Notes under the pieces: model-generated
Databases searched by the model: none
What the model saw: the letters and a program-made list of their open reading frames with translations, nothing else
What the model was told of the DNA's origin: nothing
Translations under genes and position numbers: made by a program
Shown here: positions 12,077-20,112 of the stretch, piece after piece
Numbering within the stretch: position 1 is the stretch's first letter
How the letters are laid out: every line of letters starts with the position of its first letter
DNA from: Ischnura elegans
Taxonomy: Eukaryota; Arthropoda; Insecta; Odonata; Coenagrionidae
Length of the DNA stretch: 64,000 nt
Direction: 5' to 3'
NCBI RefSeq assembly: GCF_921293095.1
Contig: NC_060248.1
Span: 15,456,744 to 15,520,743 of the forward strand

Positions 12077-12121
12077 ACGAGTATTTTCTCTTTGGGTTTA
12101 TCTGAAGGAGTTAGCGTTGTT
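12077..12121 (+). repeat. Dispersed GAGTATTTTCTCC motif, copy b
   Basis: Reads CGAGTATTTTCTCTTTGGGT, then GAAGGAGTTAGCGTTGTT. It lies 128 bp from copy a in the same orientation. Confidence 0.6.
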
Positions 12122-12271
12122 TGTAGTGCGCTTGCAAACAAAAAATAGAGTATAACGACTAAAAAATAACTTTCGACCATTTCGTTTTTCATGATCGGAG
12201 CACTCCGTGATTTATATCATTCTTCTTAGCTTTTTTATTATTTTACGAATATGTTTTTTAGATTTAGATAT

Positions 12272-12467
12272 TATAGTGAAACCTGCCTTTAGCGGAACCT
12301 GAGTTTTGCGGAAACCTGTCTTATCCGGAAAATTTTGTTGTCACAATAGGGTTGTTGTCACAACGTGCATTGTTGCCCTCTATTAAACGGAAACTGTCAA
12401 ACGCGGAAACGGAATCGATTCCCGGGCATGTGTTTCTTGGTTAAGCGGAATTGCAAAAAAAAAATAC
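12272..12467 (+). other. GCGGAAACC-rich segment interrupted by PLE2
   Basis: Recurring GAAACCTG and GCGGAA(A)C words resemble the terminal regions of pogo/Tigger-type transposons. No opposite end or transposase was found, so the assignment is weak. PLE2 was inserted at its right edge. Confidence 0.3.
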
Positions 12468-12481
12468 CATGGACTATTTTT

Positions 12482-12580
12482 GGATGAAAGCTTCTCGGGT
12501 TTCCAACCGGGTCAGGGTCTGCATGGTGTAGGCCGACGTTTCGTTGGGAGACTTTCACAACATCCTCAGGGCTGATGATG
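12482..12580 (+). repeat. PLE2 left inverted terminal repeat
   Basis: Starts GGATGAAAGCTTCTCGGG and ends CAGGGCTGATGATG. It is the inverted copy of 24591-24689. Confidence 0.9.
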
Positions 12581-14362
12581 TGAGGAAGCTACCTGAGGAG
12601 GAAGCAGAAGAAATACGGAATGAAGTGTCACTGGTCCTTTTCAGGGCCATACCTCCAAAATCAAATCTATCAAGGAAGGAGCGGTTGGCCCTCCATACAT
12701 TAAGGGACAGCAAGGATATCATGATACTCCCGGCAGATAAAGGCAACGCTACGGTCCTCATGAAAAAAAGAAGATTACCACCAAAAGATTCTGGACATTC
12801 TGACAGATGACACATACAGAGTCATGCCTCGTGATCCTACAGACGCCGTCTCCAGGAAGACCATTAAACTGATCAGAAAATCTGGCATTCCTGAGGAAGA
12901 ACTAAGGAATCTACGACCGAAGGCACCAGCCCCACCAAGGATATATGGGTTGCCAAAGATCCACAAGATTGGTATGCCGCTAAGGCCCATTGTTTCTGCT
13001 ATTGGAGCCCCAACCTACAACCTGGCAAAATACTTTAGTGGAGTACTTGCATCATTTGTAGGACGGTGTGAACACCATGTGAAGAACTCCATGGAATTCG
13101 TCAAAACCCTACAAGACATCCACGTACAGGCGACGGATATCATGGTGAGCCTAGACGTGGTGTCATTATTCACAAGAGTGCGAATTATTGACACCCTGGC
13201 CTTGCTGGGAAGAATATTGGACCGCAAAACAGTGGAACTCTTCCGCCACGTTCTAACTTCCAGCTACTTCCTATACAACGGAGACTTCTACGAGCAAACA
13301 GATGGAGTGGCTATGGGTTCGCCTCTATCGCCTGTCATCGCTAATTTCTTTATGGAAGACTTCGAAGAACACGCCCTCAACTCGGCTCCACTGCGCCCTA
13401 AGTGCTTCTTCAGGTATGTCGACGATACATTCATCATTTGGCCCCACGGAATGGATACCCTGCACTCATTCGTCGACCACATGAATAGCCGTCACCCCAA
13501 CATACGTTTCACCATGGAGACTGAAACGAACGGAGGGTTACCCTTCCTGGATATCCTCATCCGCCGCAGGGGAGATGGTACCCTGGGGCTCAAGGTATAT
13601 CGGAAGCCCACTCATACCGATCTATACCTAAATGGGCAAAGTCACCATCATCCATCACAGAAGAACGCGGTCCTATCCTCATTAATTCATAGGGCCAAAA
13701 AGATCTCTGACGAGGATAATTTGCAAGGAGAATTGAAACATCTGAAGAAGACCTTCATAGACAACGGATACAGCCACTTCCAAGTCCATAAGGCCCTTAA
13801 AAGGGCCTTTAGACAAGACAAAGGAGACAAACCAAACGAAGAACGGCCTCCAGTATCAAAAGCCATCCTGCCATACGTCTCCACGGTCTCGGGGAAGATA
13901 GCAAGGATTCTTGCTAAACACAATATTCGCAGCATTCACCTTCCTCCTGGCAAACTCCGGGATCAGTTAGTCCGAGCCAAGGACCCTATTAGTCTCAAGA
14001 CAGCCGGCATTTACCGCATTCCATGCGAATGTGGTAAAGTGTATATTGGAGAGACGGAGAGGACCATTGAGACGAGGGTGAAGGAGCATCGACGCCACCT
14101 CCGACTCGGACAACTTGAAAAATCGGCCATTGCTGAACACTGTGTCCAGGAAAATCATAATATCCACTGGGAAGAAACTGCCCAACTTGGAAGAACAAGA
14201 GGCTATTGGGACCGTATAACTAAAGAAGCCGTAGAGATCCGTCTTCACCCCAAAAACATCAACAGAGATCGAGGACTGCAGCTAAGTAGCGCTTGGAACC
14301 TGGCATTAAATAGGACGAGGAAGGAGGAAAAATCCCGGACCAATCAGAGACCACCTAGGTGA
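12544..14362 (+). pseudogene. PLE2 reverse transcriptase-GIY-YIG endonuclease, frameshifted
   Basis: The frame from 12544 carries ILPADKGNATVLM. At a run of seven A (12763-12769) the homologous reading moves to the +1 frame, which stays open to 14362. It contains YGLPKIHKIGMPLRPIVSAI, DGVAMGSPLSPVIANFFMED, the catalytic RYVDDTFIIW (near 13410-13440), and a GIY-YIG domain starting GIYRIPCECGKVYIGET (near 14005-14060). The product would act in nuclear target-primed insertion of the element. It is related to PLE1 throughout but clearly diverged, so the two are different subfamilies. The start is in the terminal repeat, as in PLE1. Confidence 0.9.
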
Positions 14363-14534
14363 AGGAGGAGGGTATAAATATCGAAACACCGCGACATCGG
14401 CATCATCGGAGTTATCTGGTCAGATCTGTCAAGCTGCGCTCTCCTGCGGCACCAGCTGGCACTCCGCACCAAACCGCCCTGCGACTACCGTCGACAACCG
14501 CCCTGCGCCCACCGGCGACACCACCTCGGCCGTC

Positions 14535-14772
14535 GAGGACGCCACCCGGCGTTGTCCGGCCACAATCACCCCAGCCTCCAAAGGGCAGCCAAGGCCCTTA
14601 AAAGGACCATTTTCCGAAATTTTGGACTTGGTCAGAAAATCAGCGCCACGCCACCAGGACATAGTGTCAAGTCCAGCGCCCTCACGGAAATCGGCCTCCG
14701 AGGCCGTTAAGAGGACCATTTCGACAAAAAATTTTCAGCCGCTGAGGACGCCAACCGGCGTTGTCCGGCTAC
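14535..14772 (+). repeat. 209-bp-spaced direct repeat in the LINE-A leader
   Basis: GAGGACGCCACCCGGCGTTG at 14535 recurs as GAGGACGCCAACCGGCGTTG at 14744. Each copy is associated with a GGCC-TTAA-GGACC motif. It may be a partial duplication of the promoter-bearing 5' UTR, as seen in other LINE families; that role is inference. Confidence 0.7.
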
Positions 14773-15280
14773 CCATTCGCCCGTCGCTACCTGCGGCACT
14801 TCAACTAAACCGCTCATCTGCTGCGTCAAGGCGCTGCCAACGCAGATAGGGACCGTCCGTCGCCAAAGGGGCACCCGGGGGGCCGCAGCTGTCTGGGCTC
14901 GTACCTACCGATCGAACCCGGACACTGTGGTTATCACCTCCGGGTGGTGCCTTTGCCCAAGGCGACATTTCCCAGGTTGTCTCGACCGCTACCCCAGGCA
15001 TTGAGGTAAAACTCATTGCACGCCTGGGGGACACGGTCGGGTCCCCTCGATAGGGAGTTAGGCCCCTTGCCCTCCCATGTCCCCCCCTTAGCCGCCAATA
15101 TGGGTTCGCAGCCAAAACACAGCCCTATGCTGGACCCCAACGGCCCCCTTAAGGACCGATCCAACAGCGAATCAACACTACAGACGCTATACACCGCCAG
15201 AATGTCAAACCGTTCAGCCAACTCCGTCCAACAAGCCTCAGAGGCAATGCCAAACATGCCAAACGGCCCTCTTCAGGACC
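14593..15280 (+). repeat. Four copies of a 16-nt GGCCCTCTTAAGGACC motif in LINE-A
   Basis: Copies lie at 14593-14608 and 14702-14717 (leader) and at 15142-15157 and 15265-15280 (start of ORF1). All are exactly 16 nt with a TTAA or TTCA core between GGCC and GGACC. The ORF1 copies are read as G-P-L-K/Q-D. Confidence 0.75.
14858..15066 (+). promoter_or_regulatory. 5' leader block shared with LINE-B
   Basis: This block aligns to 19862-20069 at roughly 90 percent by eye, far closer than the two ORF1 proteins. Within it 14933-14948 can fold as AUCACC-UCCG-GGUGGU, a six-pair stem closed by a C(UNCG)G-type loop, and is identical in LINE-B (19937-19952). Jockey-type LINEs carry internal promoters in the 5' UTR, so a transcription or translation role is plausible but not shown. 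Confidence 0.6.
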
Positions 15281-16818
15281 GTTCCCACTCCGACACTGAA
15301 TCACAACCAGTATCCACCACTGATCTAGCCGCCTCTTCTCCGCTTACCCCAAACGACACGCCAATCTTTCAGTTCACACCCAGCACCTCTAACCCGAAAG
15401 TTCACAACCGTAATATACCAATTGCCTGTGATCCCAGGCTTCAGCAACTAATGAAGGAGAGAGGCGATGAACTCACCGCCTTCATCCTGGAGTACAGCCA
15501 AACCAGCATCATGGCTGAAAATCCGCCAGCACCAGAACGACCGTGGTCCAGCGTGCCTTCCAAACGTCGCGCCGTCCGGTCACCAAGCCCTCCGCAACCA
15601 GCAATCCCAACGATGCATAACCGATTCAACGCCATTGCCCCGACAGAAGATGACAATTCTACTGAAATGCAGGACTTGGAGCCTGAAGATCAAACACCTG
15701 AACCCAACTCGCGCATTCCCCCTATATTCCTGACAGAGACCTCCAACTGGCCCCAAAAGCAACGCGCCATACGGAGTGCCTGTGACTTCCCGCCACTCTG
15801 CACCCTTGTGAAAAAAGAAATTCGAATCAAGTGCCAGAAGATAAACGACTTTCGAGCCGTCACCAAACTTTTAAAAGAAAAATCGTGGGCTCACTACTCA
15901 TTCCAACTGAAACAGGACAAGCAACTACACTACGTCATTCGAGGAATCCCATACGACACCACCAACGAAGAAGTTGTCCAGGCGCTAAATGACATTGGCC
16001 TTCCAACGTCACATGTTTCCCAACTTCGAACTATCAAACTTAACGACGAAGAGAGATCCATCCGCCAGATTGCTAAAGAATCCAACCCCGCAATTCAACT
16101 TCCTGCTGTCACTCCAAAACCCCTGCCTATATTCCAAGTCAAGCTTCAAGACCAAGCTCAAAGTAATGAGCTCCTTAAACTCACCCACTTATTTGACCTC
16201 GGAGTCAAAGTCGAAAAATATCGTCCTTCTCCGGGTCCACCGCAGTGTACCTCTTGTCAGCACTTTGGGCATACTTTCCGGACCTGTGGCCTCAAACCCC
16301 GCTGTCACCGTTGCGCCGGTGACCATCATTACACCAAATGCCCCAAACCCAAGGAAACTCCGGCCAAATGTGTTAACTGTTCGGGCAATCATCCGGCCAA
16401 CTACCTTGGATGCCCCGCATACAAAGAAATCCAGCACAAATTAGCAGAGAAACGGCAGCGTCTACTAAACCAACCTGAAGCCCAACCACCAGATCCTACA
16501 AACCAAACAGTATACCCCAGTATCGTTAACCCCTGGACCCGAAACCAACCCTCAATCACCCAAAATGCCCAACCAAACATCAGCTCCTACCAACCACCAA
16601 CCATCACTCCAAATCCAACAAACCCTCCTAACAATACCGCCCACTCCACAGCAGCACCCCAACCTTCCCCCACCTCCTTCGACTGGAAGTCCGCCATCAA
16701 GCCCTGGTTCTTAGGGCTCATCAAAAAAGTTCTTGCTCCTCCAGAAGGTAAGTCCAAACTGGACATACTACTGGAGGAATTGATATCAGGCGCTCTCTTA
16801 CTTCTCAATGGCCTCTAG
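15100..16818 (+). CDS. LINE-A ORF1, gag-like nucleic-acid-binding protein
   Basis: The predicted product is 572 residues. I chose ATG 15100 because it sits in GCCGCCAATATGG and the open frame upstream lacks another ATG in good context; LINE-B ORF1 also starts after CCGCC. A disordered, Pro/Ser/Thr-rich N-terminus precedes a PRE_C2HC/RRM-like region (YVIRGIPYDTTNEEVVQAL). Three CCHC zinc knuckles follow at about residues 382-437: C-TS-C-QHFG-H-TFRT-C, C-HR-C-AGDH-H-YTK-C and C-VN-C-SGN-H-PANYLG-C. A second proline/asparagine-rich stretch leads to a short hydrophobic C-terminus. Proteins of this type coat the LINE RNA. The stop overlaps the ORF2 start by 11 nt. Confidence 0.92.
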   Translation: MGSQPKHSPMLDPNGPLKDRSNSESTLQTLYTARMSNRSANSVQQASEAMPNMPNGPLQDRSHSDTESQPVSTTDLAASSPLTPNDTPIFQFTPSTSNPKVHNRNIPIACDPRLQQLMKERGDELTAFILEYSQTSIMAENPPAPERPWSSVPSKRRAVRSPSPPQPAIPTMHNRFNAIAPTEDDNSTEMQDLEPEDQTPEPNSRIPPIFLTETSNWPQKQRAIRSACDFPPLCTLVKKEIRIKCQKINDFRAVTKLLKEKSWAHYSFQLKQDKQLHYVIRGIPYDTTNEEVVQALNDIGLPTSHVSQLRTIKLNDEERSIRQIAKESNPAIQLPAVTPKPLPIFQVKLQDQAQSNELLKLTHLFDLGVKVEKYRPSPGPPQCTSCQHFGHTFRTCGLKPRCHRCAGDHHYTKCPKPKETPAKCVNCSGNHPANYLGCPAYKEIQHKLAEKRQRLLNQPEAQPPDPTNQTVYPSIVNPWTRNQPSITQNAQPNISSYQPPTITPNPTNPPNNTAHSTAAPQPSPTSFDWKSAIKPWFLGLIKKVLAPPEGKSKLDILLEELISGALLLLNGL

Positions 16819-19492
16819 AGCGCGTCACCAAATTACCGTCCTACAATGGAACGCTGATTCCGTCAACAACAAAAAGACGGAATTACGCCAACTTATAGAG
16901 ACACACCGTCCACATATCGTGCTTATCCAAGAAACTTGGCTAAAACCTGACAAAACATTATTCATCCCAAATTACCGTTGCATCCGTCGCGACCGCGAAT
17001 CACCGGGCGGCGGTGTTCTACTACTGATTAAAAAGTCCATCAAGTTTGAAGAATTAGCAGACCCTGCGGCTCCGAACATTGAACTCGTCGGTGCCTCCAT
17101 TCATACCACCATCGGACCACTTGAAATGTGGTCAGCTTACAGTAAGCCGAATTGCAAATGGGAAAATGCAGACATCAAAGCCATTGAAAAAATTGCCCAA
17201 CACCCCTGCGTCATTGGCGGAGACCTCAATGGCAAAAACACCGACTGGGGCTGCCGTACCACCAACCTGCACGGAAAGCTCCTTAATAAAATTGTTACTT
17301 CCCATACAATTCAGATCTCCGTTCCTGACTCACCTACTCACTTCCCCCCCTTCCCACACCTCCCGGACATCCTAGACATAGTCCTAACTGCTAACCTTCC
17401 TACCACTATTGAGCCGAGCATCATTGATAATGCTGCCTCGGACCACTGTCCAATAACCTTTACTATTCCATTCACCCACGAAACCCTGCCTCCTCCCAAC
17501 CCCCGAATAAACTGGAAAGAATTCACGGAACTCTCCTCCAAGATATCATTACCAGATCCTCGATCCCTGAAAACGGAGGCACAATTGGACCAAGCAACCG
17601 AGGACTTCACCGGCACCATCCAAAACTTCCTCAAGTCTGCCACCATTCCACCGAAACCTGAGAACATCGCTGGAGAATGCCTACCAGCAATTATCCAAGA
17701 CACCATCCAGAAACGAAATGCTGCTAGAAAACTATGGCAGCGTACGTTCCTCCCAGCGGACCACAATCTCTATCGAGCCTTCAAAAACCGAGCCACCTCC
17801 CTGCTCCGTGATTACAACGCCAGGAAATGGGATGCAATGGTCGAAGCCCTTTCACACAAGGACCACTCCGTCTGGGAACTCGCAAGAAACCTAAAAGGAA
17901 AACGCCCCCAACCGAAGCCCCTCATCAGACAAGGCATTACGGCTGTGTCTGACGCCTCAAAAGCCTCCCTCTTTGCTAACCATTTGGCCGAAACCTTCGA
18001 AAATCACCTCCCATCCACTCTGGAAGCAGACGCTACTTCGTCATCAATCTCTCTCAAGAACTCACCATCACCACCATTTCCAATAGTAACTCCATGGGAA
18101 CTGCAAGGCATAATTAAAAACCTCAAACCTCGCTCCGCTCCAGGTCCGGACAAAATATCAAATCGGGCCATCAAAAACCTCCACCCAAAAGCCATTGCTC
18201 ACCTTAGAAACCTGCTGAACGCCTGCTACCTACTTTCCTACTTCCCCCAATCCTGGCGCACAGCCAAGATCATCATGATCCCTAAACCTGGCAAGTCCCA
18301 AAATGATCCAAACAACTACCGGCCAATCAGCCTACTCAACTGCCTTGGAAAAATTCTAGAAAGAACTATCCTAGCCCGACTAAACCCCGAAATAGAGGAT
18401 GCAAAACTCCTCCGAGATGAACAAACAGGCTTCCGACAACATCATGCAACTACGCATCAAATCACCCGCCTGGTGGAATACATCTCCTTTGGCTTTAATA
18501 TCAACAAGCAAACGCATGGGGTGTTCTTGGACCTGCATAAAGCCTTTGATCGAGTCTGGCACTCCGGAATAACCCTCAAACTCTCCAATCTCCCAATCTC
18601 AACCTACATCCAAAAACTACTCCTCTCCTTCCTATCAAACCGCTCCTTCTACGTATCAGTCAACTCCGCCTCCTCCCCACTCAAACCAATCTCCTCAGGA
18701 GTGCCCCAAGGCTCTGTCATTTCACCCATCCTCTTCAACCTCTTCATAAACGACCTCCCGATTAATCCCAAAACTGAAACCTTCCTGTATGCAGATGACA
18801 CAGCCATTCTATCCCGCTCCTTCAATCCCAATGTAGCAGCCAAATACGTCCAAGAACACCTCCATGAAGTCAAAACGTGGATGGACAACTGGAAGCTAAG
18901 CATAAATGCCAGTAAATGCAGCGCCATAACCTTCGCCAGAAAATCTAAATATAAAAACACTACCAAATCCTACTATGGAACTGAAGTAATCCCTGATTCC
19001 AAGGAAGCAAAATTCCTTGGAGTAATTCTGGACCCAAAACTCTCCTGGAATAATCATATAGCCTACGCCTCCAAAAAGACACAGGCAGCGACAAATGCCC
19101 TCAATCCACTGATTAACAGGAAAAGCCGAATGAAACTTGACACGAAAAGGACAATCTACCTTGCCATGCTACGCCCTCTCCTCACCTACGGCTACCCAGC
19201 CTGGGCTGGGACATCATATTCCAATCTAAACAAACTGTGCATCATCCAAAACAAGATACTAAGACGGATTGTTGATGCACCATGGTTCGTCAGAAATGAT
19301 TATATCGCCAACAACTTAAACATTCCTCCCCTCTCCCAACACCTACACACTCTAAAAGACAAATTTGAAAAATCCCTAAACAATATAGACAACACTCTCA
19401 TACACAACATATGGGACTACCAACCAAACCCACATTTCAAACACAGAAGACCAAAATTCCCCCTCCGCTTAGAACCCCTCACAAACAAATGA
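16808..19492 (+). CDS. LINE-A ORF2, APE endonuclease and reverse transcriptase
   Basis: The 894-residue product starts at an ATG overlapping the end of ORF1. The N-terminal apurinic-type endonuclease shows QWN (about residue 14), QETW (about 38), GGDLNGKNTDWG (about 136-147) and ASDHCP (about 210). The RT shows RSAPGPDKISN, YRPISLLNCLGKILE, motif A VFLDLHKAFDRVWH (about 573), SSGVPQGSVISPILFNLF (about 630) and the catalytic LYADDTAIL (about 660). The C-terminal region resembles other Jockey-clade ORF2 proteins. The endonuclease nicks the target and the RT copies the element RNA at the nick. No stop or frameshift is present, so this copy may be recent and could be functional. Confidence 0.95.
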   Translation: MASRARHQITVLQWNADSVNNKKTELRQLIETHRPHIVLIQETWLKPDKTLFIPNYRCIRRDRESPGGGVLLLIKKSIKFEELADPAAPNIELVGASIHTTIGPLEMWSAYSKPNCKWENADIKAIEKIAQHPCVIGGDLNGKNTDWGCRTTNLHGKLLNKIVTSHTIQISVPDSPTHFPPFPHLPDILDIVLTANLPTTIEPSIIDNAASDHCPITFTIPFTHETLPPPNPRINWKEFTELSSKISLPDPRSLKTEAQLDQATEDFTGTIQNFLKSATIPPKPENIAGECLPAIIQDTIQKRNAARKLWQRTFLPADHNLYRAFKNRATSLLRDYNARKWDAMVEALSHKDHSVWELARNLKGKRPQPKPLIRQGITAVSDASKASLFANHLAETFENHLPSTLEADATSSSISLKNSPSPPFPIVTPWELQGIIKNLKPRSAPGPDKISNRAIKNLHPKAIAHLRNLLNACYLLSYFPQSWRTAKIIMIPKPGKSQNDPNNYRPISLLNCLGKILERTILARLNPEIEDAKLLRDEQTGFRQHHATTHQITRLVEYISFGFNINKQTHGVFLDLHKAFDRVWHSGITLKLSNLPISTYIQKLLLSFLSNRSFYVSVNSASSPLKPISSGVPQGSVISPILFNLFINDLPINPKTETFLYADDTAILSRSFNPNVAAKYVQEHLHEVKTWMDNWKLSINASKCSAITFARKSKYKNTTKSYYGTEVIPDSKEAKFLGVILDPKLSWNNHIAYASKKTQAATNALNPLINRKSRMKLDTKRTIYLAMLRPLLTYGYPAWAGTSYSNLNKLCIIQNKILRRIVDAPWFVRNDYIANNLNIPPLSQHLHTLKDKFEKSLNNIDNTLIHNIWDYQPNPHFKHRRPKFPLRLEPLTNK

Positions 19493-19861
19493 AGAACACT
19501 TAAACCCACCAAAAACATTTCCACCGATGAAGAATAAGCCCTGATTGACAATACCGCTATCAACACCTAATTACACCAACGATTAGCAGCCGCGGCTGAA
19601 TATCGAGCCAAATGTGCACCAGCACAGTCAAACTGCCTGCCTGCCTGCCTGCATCGGCATCATCGCCGGTTTAGAGACTGGAAGCTTAATCCACTCTACG
19701 CATCAGATCTCTACGGACTCCGCCACCGCTTACGACCCTGCCCGTCTGGGCCTTCGCCACCGACTTGACCCTGCCTTCTTGGACAACGATTTCGCCTCAC
19801 GGACCACACCACGCCACAACACCTCGCTTCCATCGGGAGCAGAGACATCGCGTCACAGTCC

Positions 19862-20069
19862 CGTCGCTAAAGGGGCGCCCGGGGGGCCGCAGCTGACTGG
19901 GCTCGTACCTACCTTTCGAACCCGGTCACTGTGGTTATCACCTCCGGGTGGTGCCTTTGCCCAAAGCGACACGCCCAGGTTGTCTCGGCCGCTACCCCAG
20001 GCACTAGAGTCTAACTCATTGCACGCCTGGGGGACACGGTCGGGTCCCCTCGTTAGGGTGTTAGGCCCC
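19862..20069 (+). promoter_or_regulatory. LINE-B 5' leader block shared with LINE-A
   Basis: Counterpart of 14858-15066, including the identical 16-nt hairpin at 19937-19952. It ends about 45 nt upstream of the ORF1 ATG, compared with about 35 nt in LINE-A. Confidence 0.6.
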
Positions 20070-20112
20070 AAACAAGCCCTCCCTGTCCTCCCCAACGAGC
20101 CATCTGGCCGCC

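Larger units (their letters stand above)
11730..12271. other. Unassigned DNA with two dispersed motif copies
   Basis: Holds two copies of the GAGTATTTTCTCC motif and nothing else I can support. Confidence 0.5.
14409..19652 (+). mobile_element. LINE-A, apparently full-length Jockey-type retrotransposon
   Basis: The element has a long GC-rich 5' leader, a gag-like ORF1, an endonuclease-RT ORF2, a short 3' UTR and a terminal (CTGC)5 tail (19633-19652). It is flanked by the 13-nt ATCGGCATCATCG at 14396-14408 and 19653-19665. Both ORFs are open, overlap by 11 nt and keep all catalytic motifs I can check. The base composition is markedly more C-rich on the plus strand than the surrounding DNA, as expected for an inserted LINE. 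Confidence 0.88.

Noticed and set aside
13792..13807. GGCCCTTAAAAGGGCC in the PLE2 RT, like the LINE 16-nt motif
   Set aside because: PLE1 lacks it at the homologous place and a single occurrence in unrelated coding sequence is most simply chance.
14359..14601. Pro/Arg-rich frame between PLE2 and LINE-A ORF1
   Set aside because: It lies in the GC-rich LINE-A leader, has no motif and has no counterpart in the LINE-B leader.
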